Below, one piece after another: positions 16,877 through 25,339 of a stretch of DNA of 64,000 bases. The stretch covers positions 19,937 through 83,936 of the forward strand of contig CAMJWT010000006.1 in the NCBI GenBank assembly GCA_946409545.1, given 5' to 3'. The DNA is from RUG12783 sp946409545. Lineage in GTDB: Bacteria > Bacillota_I > Bacilli_A > RF39 > UBA660. Position numbers and translations under genes: made by a program. The notes beneath the pieces are model-generated. The model saw only the letters and a program-made list of their open reading frames with translations, was not told where the DNA came from and ran no database searches. Numbering within the stretch: the first letter of the stretch is position 1; each line of letters begins with the position of its first letter.

Positions 16877-18253
16877 ATGTTAAAAAAAACATCTAAATCA
16901 TTTAAAAATTATTATGGATGTGAACAAGTAATTAATCCAGAATTTACTAAACCCATCTTAATTGGTGTATTTCCAGAAGACCAAAATATTTCATCATTAA
17001 ATGGATATATGAATAAACTAATATATTTATTACAAATTAGATATACAGGAAGTGTTGATAGTGATTATGATATTAAAGATATGCCATTTGATATATTAGT
17101 TAGACAAGAAAAAGATGATATTGTAACACCTATACTAAATTCAATACCTGAAAATGATATTCGTAAAGCCAAAGAAATCATAGGTAATATTAACATTGTA
17201 TCTTATTGCGCAGGACATGATGATACAGCGAAAATTATCGAAGGATTATATCAAGGATTACTTAAAAAAAATTATACTGAAGAAGAATCCCAAGAAATAA
17301 TGAAACAAGTATTTGTTTTACAAGTCGTTGATAATTATCATAATAATCACGAACTTTCAATGTTTCCATATGTTACATCAATTATTATTCATAACATTCA
17401 TGATTATGAAAATCCAAGTTACGCTGATGAAGAATATGATGAAAATTCAGTATTTAAATTCAAAAATGAAGATTCATGTCTTTTAGGTTTATATAGATCA
17501 TTTGGACAAGGTTCATTATCAAAAAAAATTGGTTCTGAACATGATTTTACTTATGATTATATCTATGCACCAGTTTTAAATGCAATTATGGGAATGATCT
17601 TAATAAATGCCTTAACATTATCTAAAAATAAGCAACCAAAAGATTTAGATTCAATGGTAACCAATTCAGATGTAATCTTAAAAGAAGCTGAAATGTATAT
17701 AGAAAAGAAAGGTAAAACACTTGATGATTATACAAAAGAAGATTTAGAAGAATTAAGTAATTATTTAATGATGGTTGTTCAAAAATGGTTTAAAGTAAGT
17801 ATCGAACCAAAATTATTACCACAACAAGAAAAAACTGAATTAGCATCTCATGATAATTTAATTAATGAATTTACTAAATTAAATAGATATGAACTTAATT
17901 ATAGTTATATTTTAGAAAACATTAAAAATACTATTGATAAAATCATTAAATTCTATTACGAATATGATAAAGATACAATTTCCGTTAATATTGGTGGAAA
18001 TGCAGTATTAATGAAAGAATATACTAAAAAAGAATATGCAAAACGCATGATTAATGATTTAAAAAAACTAATTACTGAATTAATTAAAAAACTAAAATCT
18101 TGGAAATTACCTGAAAATATGTCTACAGAACAACAATCTGAATATAATCAATCAATAATATATATTTTAAATATTGTTAAATCATATCTAGATAATAATC
18201 AATTAAAAGAAATAATTAATGATTGCCAAGAAGAAATAATAGTAACATTATAG
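16877..18253 (+). CDS. Hypothetical protein, 458 aa
   Basis: The gene starts 8 bases after deoB behind TAGGAG and ends at a strong terminator, so it is the last rightward gene before the strand switch. It looks cytoplasmic with no signal peptide; one moderately hydrophobic stretch (NAIMGMILINALTL, about residues 235-250) is the only membrane candidate. The C-terminal 130 residues are strongly helical with Lys/Glu heptads. A Cys-Ala-Gly-His-Asp segment near residue 112 and a His/Asn-rich patch near 155 stand out, but match no motif I can name. Confidence 0.65.
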   Translation: MLKKTSKSFKNYYGCEQVINPEFTKPILIGVFPEDQNISSLNGYMNKLIYLLQIRYTGSVDSDYDIKDMPFDILVRQEKDDIVTPILNSIPENDIRKAKEIIGNINIVSYCAGHDDTAKIIEGLYQGLLKKNYTEEESQEIMKQVFVLQVVDNYHNNHELSMFPYVTSIIIHNIHDYENPSYADEEYDENSVFKFKNEDSCLLGLYRSFGQGSLSKKIGSEHDFTYDYIYAPVLNAIMGMILINALTLSKNKQPKDLDSMVTNSDVILKEAEMYIEKKGKTLDDYTKEDLEELSNYLMMVVQKWFKVSIEPKLLPQQEKTELASHDNLINEFTKLNRYELNYSYILENIKNTIDKIIKFYYEYDKDTISVNIGGNAVLMKEYTKKEYAKRMINDLKKLITELIKKLKSWKLPENMSTEQQSEYNQSIIYILNIVKSYLDNNQLKEIINDCQEEIIVTL

Positions 18254-18261
18254 TAGAGGAG

Positions 18262-18300
18262 AATAGGGGAAGTGTTAGTTAAGCTTCCCCTATTTTATTT
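18262..18300 (+). terminator. Rho-independent terminator
   Basis: AATAGGGGAAG (18262-18272) pairs perfectly over 11 bases with CTTCCCCTATT (18284-18294), followed by TTATTTTTA. It ends the last rightward operon. Confidence 0.9.
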
Positions 18301-18449
18301 TTATAGAATAAGTAAATATAAAAATAATTTAATAATAATAATTATTATTATCAAAAAATAAATTATAAAGTTAAATAATTGAATTAATATAAAAAAATTA
18401 TTTAATGACAAGTTTATATGTAATAACAACTTAACATATTCTAATAATG

Positions 18450-18487
18450 ACTTCCCCTATCCAAATTTATTTCCCAAAAGGGGAAGT
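18450..18487. repeat. GC-rich inverted repeat echoing the upstream terminator
   Basis: ACTTCCCCT (18450-18458) pairs with AGGGGAAGT (18479-18487) over a 20-base loop. The arms repeat the stem of the terminator at 18262-18294 (AGGGGAAG/CTTCCCCT), so this is either a duplicated terminator arm or a protein-binding palindrome. No T-run follows on the + strand. Confidence 0.6.
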
Positions 18488-18540
18488 AATACATAGTTAA
18501 TATATATAATATATTGATTCATATATATATATATCTAATA

Positions 18541-18900
18541 ATATATAATTAATATATAAATTGTAATTTAAATCGAGATCATAAAAGTAATACAATTATC
18601 CATCTCGAATTAAATTTAGAATTTGAAATTCAAATCGACAAATAAAAAGATGGACAATTATCAAGCTCGAATTAAAAATAGAATTTCTAATTTGCATCGA
18701 GAAAGCAAAAGACGTACAAATGTTCATCTCGAATTAAATATAGAATATGAGATTTAAATCGAGAATCAAATAGATGGATAATTATGCATCTGGATTTAAA
18801 TTTAGAAATAAAATAAATATAAGATTTAAATATAAAATCATAATTTAAATCGAAATTTAATTATTAATACAATTATATATCTAGAATTAAAATATAATTA
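18541..18900. repeat. Imperfect tandem repeat, 62-bp period, beside dif
   Basis: Four to five diverged units. The landmark AAATCGA(G) starts at 18570, 18632, 18694 (as GCATCGAG) and 18756, exactly 62 bases apart. The landmark CATCTCGAAT starts at 18601, 18663 (AAGCTCGAAT), 18725 and 18787 (CATCTGGATT), again 62 apart. A further degraded unit has AAATCGAA at 18847 and TATCTAGAAT at 18878. The two landmarks are partly complementary (ATCGAGA/TCTCGAA), so each unit has inverted-repeat character. The units are not coding. This may be a protein-binding array of the terminus. Confidence 0.8.
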
Positions 18901-18996
18901 ATTATAGTAGTATAATAAATATATATTATAAATAATAATATATTAAAAGAAGTGGTTTTATATATATAATAATATATAATTTAAGAAAAACACCTT

Positions 18997-19024
18997 ATTT
19001 CCTATAATATATATTATGTTAAGT
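18997..19024. other. dif: dif-like Xer recombination site
   Basis: A 28-base site with left arm ATTTCCTATAA, centre TATATA and right arm TTATGTTAAGT. From memory, the B. subtilis dif has arms ACTTCCTAGAA and TTATGTAAACT around the same TATATA; this site matches 24 of 28 positions. The mismatches are at positions 2, 9, 24 and 27. It lies within the gene-free strand switch, 3.3 kb from a Xer recombinase gene. Orientation is not assigned. Confidence 0.85.
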
Positions 19025-19095
19025 TCTTTATTATCGATATATTTACTATTAATATAATTTACTCCCCTATCATATATATTTATATATATAAATAA

Positions 19096-19122
19096 AAAAT
19101 ACGATCTAATAAATCGTATTTT
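19096..19122 (-). terminator. Rho-independent terminator
   Basis: AAAATACGAT (19096-19105) pairs with ATCGTATTTT (19113-19122). On the - strand it is followed by a T-rich run. It ends the first leftward operon. Confidence 0.8.
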
Positions 19123-19312
19123 ATTTCTTTTTAATAATAGTTGTTTCATCATCTAATACATTTTCATCATGCATTAGTTTCTCATTATCTCTTTCAACTT
19201 TTTTATCTTTACCAAATATTTTAATACATGTAATTATTGCACTAATTACAACAGCACCAATAAAGATAAGTAGAAATAACTTATTAAAATCTTCATTACC
19301 TGCTAGAATCAT
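19121..19312 (-). CDS. Small single-pass membrane protein, 63 aa
   Basis: A short protein with one membrane helix (about residues 11-29, KLFLLIFIGAVVISAIITCI) and a highly charged cytoplasmic tail rich in Asp, Glu and Lys. AAGGGAAGAG precedes the ATG. It begins 14 bases after the HTH regulator gene and ends in a terminator, so the two form one operon. The pairing of a small membrane protein with an XRE-type regulator suggests a signalling or stress role, but no family is recognised. Confidence 0.65.
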   Translation of the reverse strand: MILAGNEDFNKLFLLIFIGAVVISAIITCIKIFGKDKKVERDNEKLMHDENVLDDETTIIKKK

Positions 19313-19326
19313 ACTACTCTTCCCTT

Positions 19327-20094
19327 TTATACCTTACGTGATTGAATTTCAGCAATCTTTTCAAATACTTCTTTAGCATTGTCTGCTGTAATTGTTGTAT
19401 ATCCAAGTTCTTTTAAAGCTTGTAGTTTAACTGCATTAAGTTCTTGGGTTCTACTTAGTTTTTCTTCATGTTTTTGTTCTATTTCACGAACAAATCTTTC
19501 ATGAGTATCACCTATCTTAGTACGACTTGCTCCACCATTATTATATAGAGTGAAACCACTATACATGATACTTTCAAATAAAATTTGTTGTTCTTGATTA
19601 TATAAGAATTCTCTAGGTTTTGTGAATCCTGTTAGTTTAGATACAAAGCATAATAAATATTTTAATTCTTTATTTGTTTCCATACTTTGTAAGTAATGAT
19701 ACAAGTATACAAATGTATTATATGTATCTTTTGTTTTATCATCTTTAAGACGATCTTTTAAAAGGGTTGTAATATCAGTTAATACTTCAACTTCCTTACG
19801 GTTAAATCCTTTTAAATCAACTAAATTACTACTAGATAAAGCTATCTTAACTCCTTCATTAAGTTTTGTATCAATCTTAATGATGTAGTCTCCATCAATT
19901 GTTAGATCATCCAAATCCGTTTCATTTTTAATCTCTAATAATTGCATTAATCTTGTAGCCTTCTCACTAGGCCAGTCATCTAATGAATCACACGCCAAAT
20001 AATTATATAACATTTGTCTTGAAACCCCTAAATATTTCGCTAAACGAACTTTTGATACACCAAGTTCTGATAAAACATTACTAATCTTATTCAT
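19327..20094 (-). CDS. XRE-type helix-turn-helix regulator
   Basis: A 255-residue protein whose first 55 residues form a Cro/C1-type HTH (GVSKVRLAKYLGVSRQMLYNYL, helix 2-turn-recognition helix). The rest is helical and not recognised, ending in a charged coiled-coil-like region (about 205-250). AGGAGGTC lies 5 bases before the ATG. Its promoter (20113-20140) overlaps a perfect TTTGTCA/TGACAAA inverted repeat, which suggests autoregulation. It is co-transcribed with a small membrane protein. Confidence 0.8.
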   Translation of the reverse strand: MNKISNVLSELGVSKVRLAKYLGVSRQMLYNYLACDSLDDWPSEKATRLMQLLEIKNETDLDDLTIDGDYIIKIDTKLNEGVKIALSSSNLVDLKGFNRKEVEVLTDITTLLKDRLKDDKTKDTYNTFVYLYHYLQSMETNKELKYLLCFVSKLTGFTKPREFLYNQEQQILFESIMYSGFTLYNNGGASRTKIGDTHERFVREIEQKHEEKLSRTQELNAVKLQALKELGYTTITADNAKEVFEKIAEIQSRKV

Positions 20095-20112
20095 AAAGAC
20101 CTCCTACAATTT

Positions 20113-20153
20113 ATTTTAACATTATTCACTTTTTTGTCAATCAAAATGACAAA
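20113..20153 (-). promoter_or_regulatory. Sigma-A promoter with operator-like inverted repeat
   Basis: On the - strand TTGACA (20140-20135), a 16-base spacer and TAAAAT (20118-20113) precede the HTH regulator. A perfect 7-base inverted repeat, TTTGTCA (20133-20139) and TGACAAA (20147-20153) with a 7-base spacer, covers the -35 box. This is a likely operator for the HTH protein itself. Confidence 0.75.
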
Positions 20154-20167
20154 TTTTGTAAAGATTT

Positions 20168-21274
20168 TTAAAGCAAATACCAAAGTTTTTCTTTATTATA
20201 TCTTACTTCTTTAATAATTCCCCCACCAATGCATTTTTCTCCATTATAGAAAACACATGCTTGTCCAGGAGTAACGGACTTGACATCAGAATAATTTACT
20301 TCAATTTCGCCATTATCTAAATACTCAAGTTTGACTGGATAATCCTTTTGACGATATCTAAATTTAGCTGTACATTCAATTGGTCTCTCATCACAATTAA
20401 AGTTAACCGTATCAATAATACAACTATTTGATTTTAAATATTTAGTATCTTCACCAAATGATATATATAAGATATTCTTATTAAGATCTTTTCCAACAAC
20501 AAACATCTTATCTTTAAAACCACCAATATTTAAGCCTTTTCTTTGACCTATTGTATAATACATTAAGCCAATATGCTCCCCTACTTTCTTCATTGTATCA
20601 ATATCAATGACATCACCTGGTTTATTAGGTAAATAATTCTTTAAGAATTCTTTAAAGTTACGTTCACCAATAAAACATATTCCTGTTGAATCTTTCTTCT
20701 TAGCGGTAACTAAATTATATTCTTCGGCAATCTTACGAACTTCACTCTTAACTAAATCACCTACAGGGAATAGAACATTCTCTAATTGTTCATGAGATAA
20801 TTGAGATAAGAAATATGTTTGATCTTTATTATCATCAACACCACGTAATAAATAACCATCTTTCATTCTCGCATAATGACCAGTTGCAATATAATCAGCT
20901 CCTAGCTTCTTAGCTTCTTTTATAAAGAAATCAAACTTAATATATTTATTACACATAACATCAGGATTAGGAGTTCTACCCTTCTTTAATTCATTTAAGA
21001 AGTAAGTAAAAACAAAATCCCAATATTCTTTTACAAAATCAACACGATGAAGTGGAATATTTAAGGCATCACATACTTTTTTAGCATCATTATAATCTTC
21101 TTCTTGAGGACATATATTATTAGCTAAATTAGGATTACCTAAGAAATCATTATTAATAGTACTATCCCAATTACGCATAAATAGTCCTATAACATCATAT
21201 CCTTGCTTTTTAAGAATAATTGCAGCTACTGATGAATCAACGCCACCACTCATTCCTATTACCACTTTTTTCAT
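20168..21274 (-). CDS. mnmA: tRNA-specific 2-thiouridylase
   Basis: MnmA makes the 2-thio group of wobble U34 in Lys, Glu and Gln tRNAs, using ATP and persulfide sulfur. The ATP-pyrophosphatase loop SGGVDSS is at residues 8-14. The family segments GHYARMK, DQTYFLSQL and STGICFIG (second catalytic Cys) are present. C-terminal TVNFNCDERP and VTPGQACVFY complete the usual fold at 368 aa. I prefer the ATG at 21274, which has GGTTGGTGAT upstream; an ATG 15 bases earlier has no such site. Confidence 0.95.
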   Translation of the reverse strand: MKKVVIGMSGGVDSSVAAIILKKQGYDVIGLFMRNWDSTINNDFLGNPNLANNICPQEEDYNDAKKVCDALNIPLHRVDFVKEYWDFVFTYFLNELKKGRTPNPDVMCNKYIKFDFFIKEAKKLGADYIATGHYARMKDGYLLRGVDDNKDQTYFLSQLSHEQLENVLFPVGDLVKSEVRKIAEEYNLVTAKKKDSTGICFIGERNFKEFLKNYLPNKPGDVIDIDTMKKVGEHIGLMYYTIGQRKGLNIGGFKDKMFVVGKDLNKNILYISFGEDTKYLKSNSCIIDTVNFNCDERPIECTAKFRYRQKDYPVKLEYLDNGEIEVNYSDVKSVTPGQACVFYNGEKCIGGGIIKEVRYNKEKLWYLL

Positions 21275-21334
21275 ACTATCACCAACCAACGCTTATTATA
21301 CTACAAAATTACATAAAATAGTAGTAAATGTAAT

Positions 21335-21363
21335 AAAAAAGAGACTATATAGCCTCTTTTTTT
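21335..21363 (-). terminator. Rho-independent terminator
   Basis: AAAAAAGAG (21335-21343) pairs with CTCTTTTTT (21354-21362). On the - strand it follows the stop of the large repeat protein with a T-run. Confidence 0.8.
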
Positions 21364-24300
21364 TATAAACCTAAGAAATTGTAAATCTTATTAAGATTAA
21401 CATTATTAATACCACCATTAATATTTTTATATCCTGATGGAGTAATCGTACCATTTGCTGCAATGTCAAAGACAACAGCAGATTTTACTTTATCTGATTG
21501 AACTGCAAATAAGTTAGCACCTGGAGTATATGTCTTTTTTGAATAATTACTATCTGTAAACCCTGCTTTTGTAAAGCAAAAATATCCTTCTAGATTAAGA
21601 TTTTCTTTTGTGTTTTTTTCACCATTACAATTTTTTAAGTCTCTAGAACATTTTCCTTTATATACATCCTCTCCACTAGTTGAAACCAAATATGTTGGAT
21701 TTAGTTTACCTTGACCAGTGCCTACTAATGTTTCTTTTATTTTACCATTAATATTATATATAGCTAAACCACATAAACCTAACTGTAATTCATTATATAT
21801 TCCTTTACCGTGATGAGGTAATTTTAAAATATTAACATTGCCAGTCTTAGCAACAATTTTTTTCATGACATTGTAATCTTCAAGATCACCTGTTAAAAGT
21901 GCTTTTTTGTTGTTAACTGTTACTAATGTAACAATTGAATTATTATTTTCATTATCATAAAATCCATTTCCTTCAGCTGTATTCCATGGCGCTTCATCTA
22001 GTCTTTGTTTTGTATTATATAATCTTAGACTCATTTTACCCAAACTTAATTTCATAACATAATCATCAGAATCACTTTTGGTATCTACATAGTTTATTGC
22101 AATTTTTTTCTCATTAGCTTTATCAACAATATCATTAACTATCTTATTTTTTGCTCCACTTAAACCCAATTGATCTTTAAATGCTCGTTTTAGATATATA
22201 CTATTAACTTTAATATTATTTAAAATACTTACGCCACATCCAATATGATCATTGTGAGCATGAGTTAATATAATGAAATCAAGAGAATTAACTTTAGCTT
22301 CTTTCATACGAGCTTTAACATAATTAATAACCTTTGAACATCTAACATCATCACTTTTTTTTGTGTCAGAGTGAGGTACACCAACATCAACCATTGCAAA
22401 ATGACAATCGGATTCTAGTAATATGGCATCCCCTGCACCATCTTGCTTAATAAAGTGAATTTTTTGATTTTTACTATTGCATGAAGAAGTTGTAGATGGT
22501 GGTGTTGGCGTTGGAGTACCAGATGAAGACTTAACCGCATTTCCATTGCTATCAAGTTTATAACTTGTAGGTGAACCATCAATCATCTTACTTCTAAATT
22601 TATTAACTAAATTAATATCAGCATTCTTATCTTTACTTTCATATAGAAGCCAATTTATTGCTTTAGCCTCAAGATTATCTCCTTTATATGTTTTATTAAT
22701 ATAATTAACTAAATTATTAAATTTATCATAATGAAGAGAATCTCCACCTTTTGGATATGATAGATAAGACAATGAATAATCTTTCAAAAGACTATTACTA
22801 TCTGCTCCTAAAATAGCTCCTATTAGATAAGATACAGTACCAGTTCGATCTTTACCAACAGCGCAATGATAATAGATTTTATTACCATTTACAATCCTTT
22901 CCATGATATATCGAACAGCAATTCTATTTAGTTGATCCCCACTTTTATTACCAGTACTTTGTGAACTAGGATAAGAATTAACACCTTTAGTTACTTTTGT
23001 TATTTTATTATCTTTTAAAGGAGATATATCTTCTTTTTGTTTTTTGGCTTTTAGTTCAGCTGTGTCATCTCTTCTCAAATCAACAATCATATTTATTCCA
23101 ATTTGTTTAAATACAGAAGCAGCAACACTACCATTTCTATTTGGATTAGAACCCCTATACAATAATCCATATTTAATTGTTCCACCAGAAGCACTCATTC
23201 CACCTAAGTCTCTTATATTAGGAATCCCGTCAACTTTTATCATTCTATACGCATTTTTATTTACAATAATGTGTTCTGTAGTGTTACCATTTTTTAAATA
23301 ATAAGAATTTCCTGGAATTAAAACATTTGCTAATTTACTACTATCAATTTTTAATAAGTAGTTATTATTTTGATCATATACTTTTATCTCTCCAGTTAAG
23401 GTTGTAATACTGTTATTTGGCCACCAACAAGTATTCTTACTACAGTTGTGTTTTGTATATATATCCTCAATATAAGCCTTTTCCTTTTCCGGATCTGTAA
23501 TTATTTTTTCTTTAATATTTTTCTTGTAATCGTTAGCAGCTGAATTCATTATTTCAATTGATTTACCAGATTGAGTTGGTGGAATTGTTTGTCCAGATTG
23601 TTTAGTAACAGTAACTTTACATGTTGCTGTTTTACCGTTATTACTTTTAGCAGTAATTGTTGCTGTTCCAGCTTTAACTCCGGTAACTTTTCCATTTTTA
23701 TCTATCGTTGCAACACTCGTGTTACTACTTGACCATGTAATGGTTTTATCTGTAGCACTTGATGGAATTATTGTTACTTTTAATGTATAAGTTTCTTTTT
23801 CTTTAAGATTTAAAGAATTTTTATCTAAAGTTATACTTGTAACAACAACTGTTGTTGATGTCTTATTCCATTGAGCATAAATTGTAATATTTGATTTTAT
23901 TACTGTACTTGATGTTACCTTATCTCCGCCACTTTGTTTAGTAAACCATCCTTTAAATGTATAGCCACTTCGTGTAGGCGTTGGTAATTTACCAACTTTT
24001 TGACCTGCAACTACACTTAAACTTGTTGGTGATACACTACCACCATTTGGATTCAAAGTTACTTTATAGGTTGTTGTAGGAGTTCCACTATTTGTAACTG
24101 TAACCTTACAAGTAGCAGCTACACCATTATGGGCTTTTGCTGTTATCGTTGCTGTTCCTTTTGAAACTGCAGTTACTTTTCCATTTTTATCTACAGTAGC
24201 AATCTTAGTATTATTACTTGACCATGTAATTGTTTTATTCGTTGCATTACTTGGAATAATTGTTGCTTTTAAAGTATCTGTTCCCTTTACTTTAAGTGAT

Positions 24301-25208
24301 AAAGATGTTTTACTTAAAGTTACTTTTGTAACAGCAACTGTTGTTGATGTTTTATTCCATTGAGCATAAATTGTCATATTTGAATTTACTATTGTATCAG
24401 AACTTACTTTAGTTCCATCTGTTGCCTTAGTATACCATCCTTTAAATGTATAACCACTTCTTGTTGGTGTTGGTAAACTTCCAATTTTTTTACCAGCAAC
24501 TACACTTAAACTTGTTGGTGATACACTACCACCATTTGGATTCAAAGTTACTTTATATGTTGTTACAGGAGTTGCAGGCTTTATAACTGTTATTTTACAA
24601 GTTGCTGTTTTACCATTATGGGCTTTTGCTGTTATGGTTACTGTTCCTGCTGTTCTTGCTGAAACATAACCATTTTCATTAACAGTTGCAACACTAGCGT
24701 TACTACTTGTCCATGTAATAGTTTGATTTGTTGCATTACCTGGTTCAATAGTTAATCTTGATTTAAGATTTATATTTTTTCCAACATCCATTTTAATATT
24801 ATTAGGATCTATACGTAAACTTGTAACGGCTATTGGACTAGATGTTTCTTTTTTCCAATGAGCATAAATGGTTGTTGATTTACTAAACTTTGTACTAGTT
24901 GTTACTTTAGAACCACCATTTAGTTCTGTATACCAACCTACAAAGATAAATCCATCTCTTTTAGGTGTTGGAAGTGTTTCAATATTAGTTCCTGATTTTA
25001 TCGTGGCACTTTTTGGTGATACTGTACCATTTTTAGGATTAAAAGTTATCGTAACTTTAGCAGATGCTAATGCTCCAAACTTCTCTCTTTCATAATCACT
25101 AGTATTTGTCTTAAATACATTTACCTTAAATAGTAGGAATGTAATTGAAAAAATCATTAATGCTATTCCTACTACAATAAATAATTTTTCTTTAGCTATT
25201 TTTTTCAT
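21363..25208 (-). CDS. Surface protein: InlB/Big2 repeats, tyrosine-phosphatase-like domain and metallo-beta-lactamase domain
   Basis: A 1281-residue protein; ATG at 25208 behind TAGAGGTAAGT. A signal anchor (about residues 9-29) is followed by three alternating pairs of InlB-type (Listeria-Bacteroides) repeats, each with GWYT or GWFT and IYAxW, and Big2 Ig domains, up to about residue 540. Next comes a phosphatase with IRDLGG (entry motif of the tyrosine phosphatase type 3/lipid phosphatase family) and catalytic HCAVGKDRT (C782, R788). Last is a metallo-beta-lactamase fold like the ComEC C-terminal domain, with HAHNDH (H983, H985, D987, H988), TGDLED and PHHGK. Both active sites look intact. 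The three parts in one outward-facing chain are unusual; substrates are unknown. Confidence 0.9.
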   Translation of the reverse strand: MKKIAKEKLFIVVGIALMIFSITFLLFKVNVFKTNTSDYEREKFGALASAKVTITFNPKNGTVSPKSATIKSGTNIETLPTPKRDGFIFVGWYTELNGGSKVTTSTKFSKSTTIYAHWKKETSSPIAVTSLRIDPNNIKMDVGKNINLKSRLTIEPGNATNQTITWTSSNASVATVNENGYVSARTAGTVTITAKAHNGKTATCKITVIKPATPVTTYKVTLNPNGGSVSPTSLSVVAGKKIGSLPTPTRSGYTFKGWYTKATDGTKVSSDTIVNSNMTIYAQWNKTSTTVAVTKVTLSKTSLSLKVKGTDTLKATIIPSNATNKTITWSSNNTKIATVDKNGKVTAVSKGTATITAKAHNGVAATCKVTVTNSGTPTTTYKVTLNPNGGSVSPTSLSVVAGQKVGKLPTPTRSGYTFKGWFTKQSGGDKVTSSTVIKSNITIYAQWNKTSTTVVVTSITLDKNSLNLKEKETYTLKVTIIPSSATDKTITWSSSNTSVATIDKNGKVTGVKAGTATITAKSNNGKTATCKVTVTKQSGQTIPPTQSGKSIEIMNSAANDYKKNIKEKIITDPEKEKAYIEDIYTKHNCSKNTCWWPNNSITTLTGEIKVYDQNNNYLLKIDSSKLANVLIPGNSYYLKNGNTTEHIIVNKNAYRMIKVDGIPNIRDLGGMSASGGTIKYGLLYRGSNPNRNGSVAASVFKQIGINMIVDLRRDDTAELKAKKQKEDISPLKDNKITKVTKGVNSYPSSQSTGNKSGDQLNRIAVRYIMERIVNGNKIYYHCAVGKDRTGTVSYLIGAILGADSNSLLKDYSLSYLSYPKGGDSLHYDKFNNLVNYINKTYKGDNLEAKAINWLLYESKDKNADINLVNKFRSKMIDGSPTSYKLDSNGNAVKSSSGTPTPTPPSTTSSCNSKNQKIHFIKQDGAGDAILLESDCHFAMVDVGVPHSDTKKSDDVRCSKVINYVKARMKEAKVNSLDFIILTHAHNDHIGCGVSILNNIKVNSIYLKRAFKDQLGLSGAKNKIVNDIVDKANEKKIAINYVDTKSDSDDYVMKLSLGKMSLRLYNTKQRLDEAPWNTAEGNGFYDNENNNSIVTLVTVNNKKALLTGDLEDYNVMKKIVAKTGNVNILKLPHHGKGIYNELQLGLCGLAIYNINGKIKETLVGTGQGKLNPTYLVSTSGEDVYKGKCSRDLKNCNGEKNTKENLNLEGYFCFTKAGFTDSNYSKKTYTPGANLFAVQSDKVKSAVVFDIAANGTITPSGYKNINGGINNVNLNKIYNFLGL

Positions 25209-25310
25209 ACTTACCTCTATTCTCATTATATAATAGTATTAAATAAAATTAAAGTATTATTTCTTCATTATAAATACTTTCTTATTATATTAAATTAAAT
25301 GCATAATAAA

Positions 25311-25331
25311 AGGATGATTTTTGTCATCCTA
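25311..25331 (-). terminator. Rho-independent terminator
   Basis: AGGATGA (25311-25317) pairs with TCATCCT (25324-25330). Read leftward it is followed by TTTTATT. It ends the Rel/SpoT-like gene. Confidence 0.75.
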
Positions 25332-25339
25332 ATACTTTA

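Larger units (their letters stand above)
18301..19095. other. Gene-free terminus region at the strand switch
   Basis: About 800 very AT-rich bases with no plausible gene. It separates the rightward left arm from the leftward right arm. It contains, in order, an inverted repeat (18450-18487), a tandem repeat with a 62-base period (18541-18900) and a dif-like site (18997-19024). The rest is low-complexity A/T sequence. The convergence of gene orientation, the dif-like site and the nearby xer gene all fit the chromosome terminus. Confidence 0.75.

Noticed and set aside
18541..18900. CRISPR array
   Set aside because: The repeated units are imperfect over their whole 62-base length with no alternation of identical repeats and unique spacers, and no cas genes are near.
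18958..19152. 64-residue leftward reading frame over the dif-like site
   Set aside because: Very AT-rich low-complexity translation, no ribosome site, overlaps a terminator and a better gene; treated as chance.
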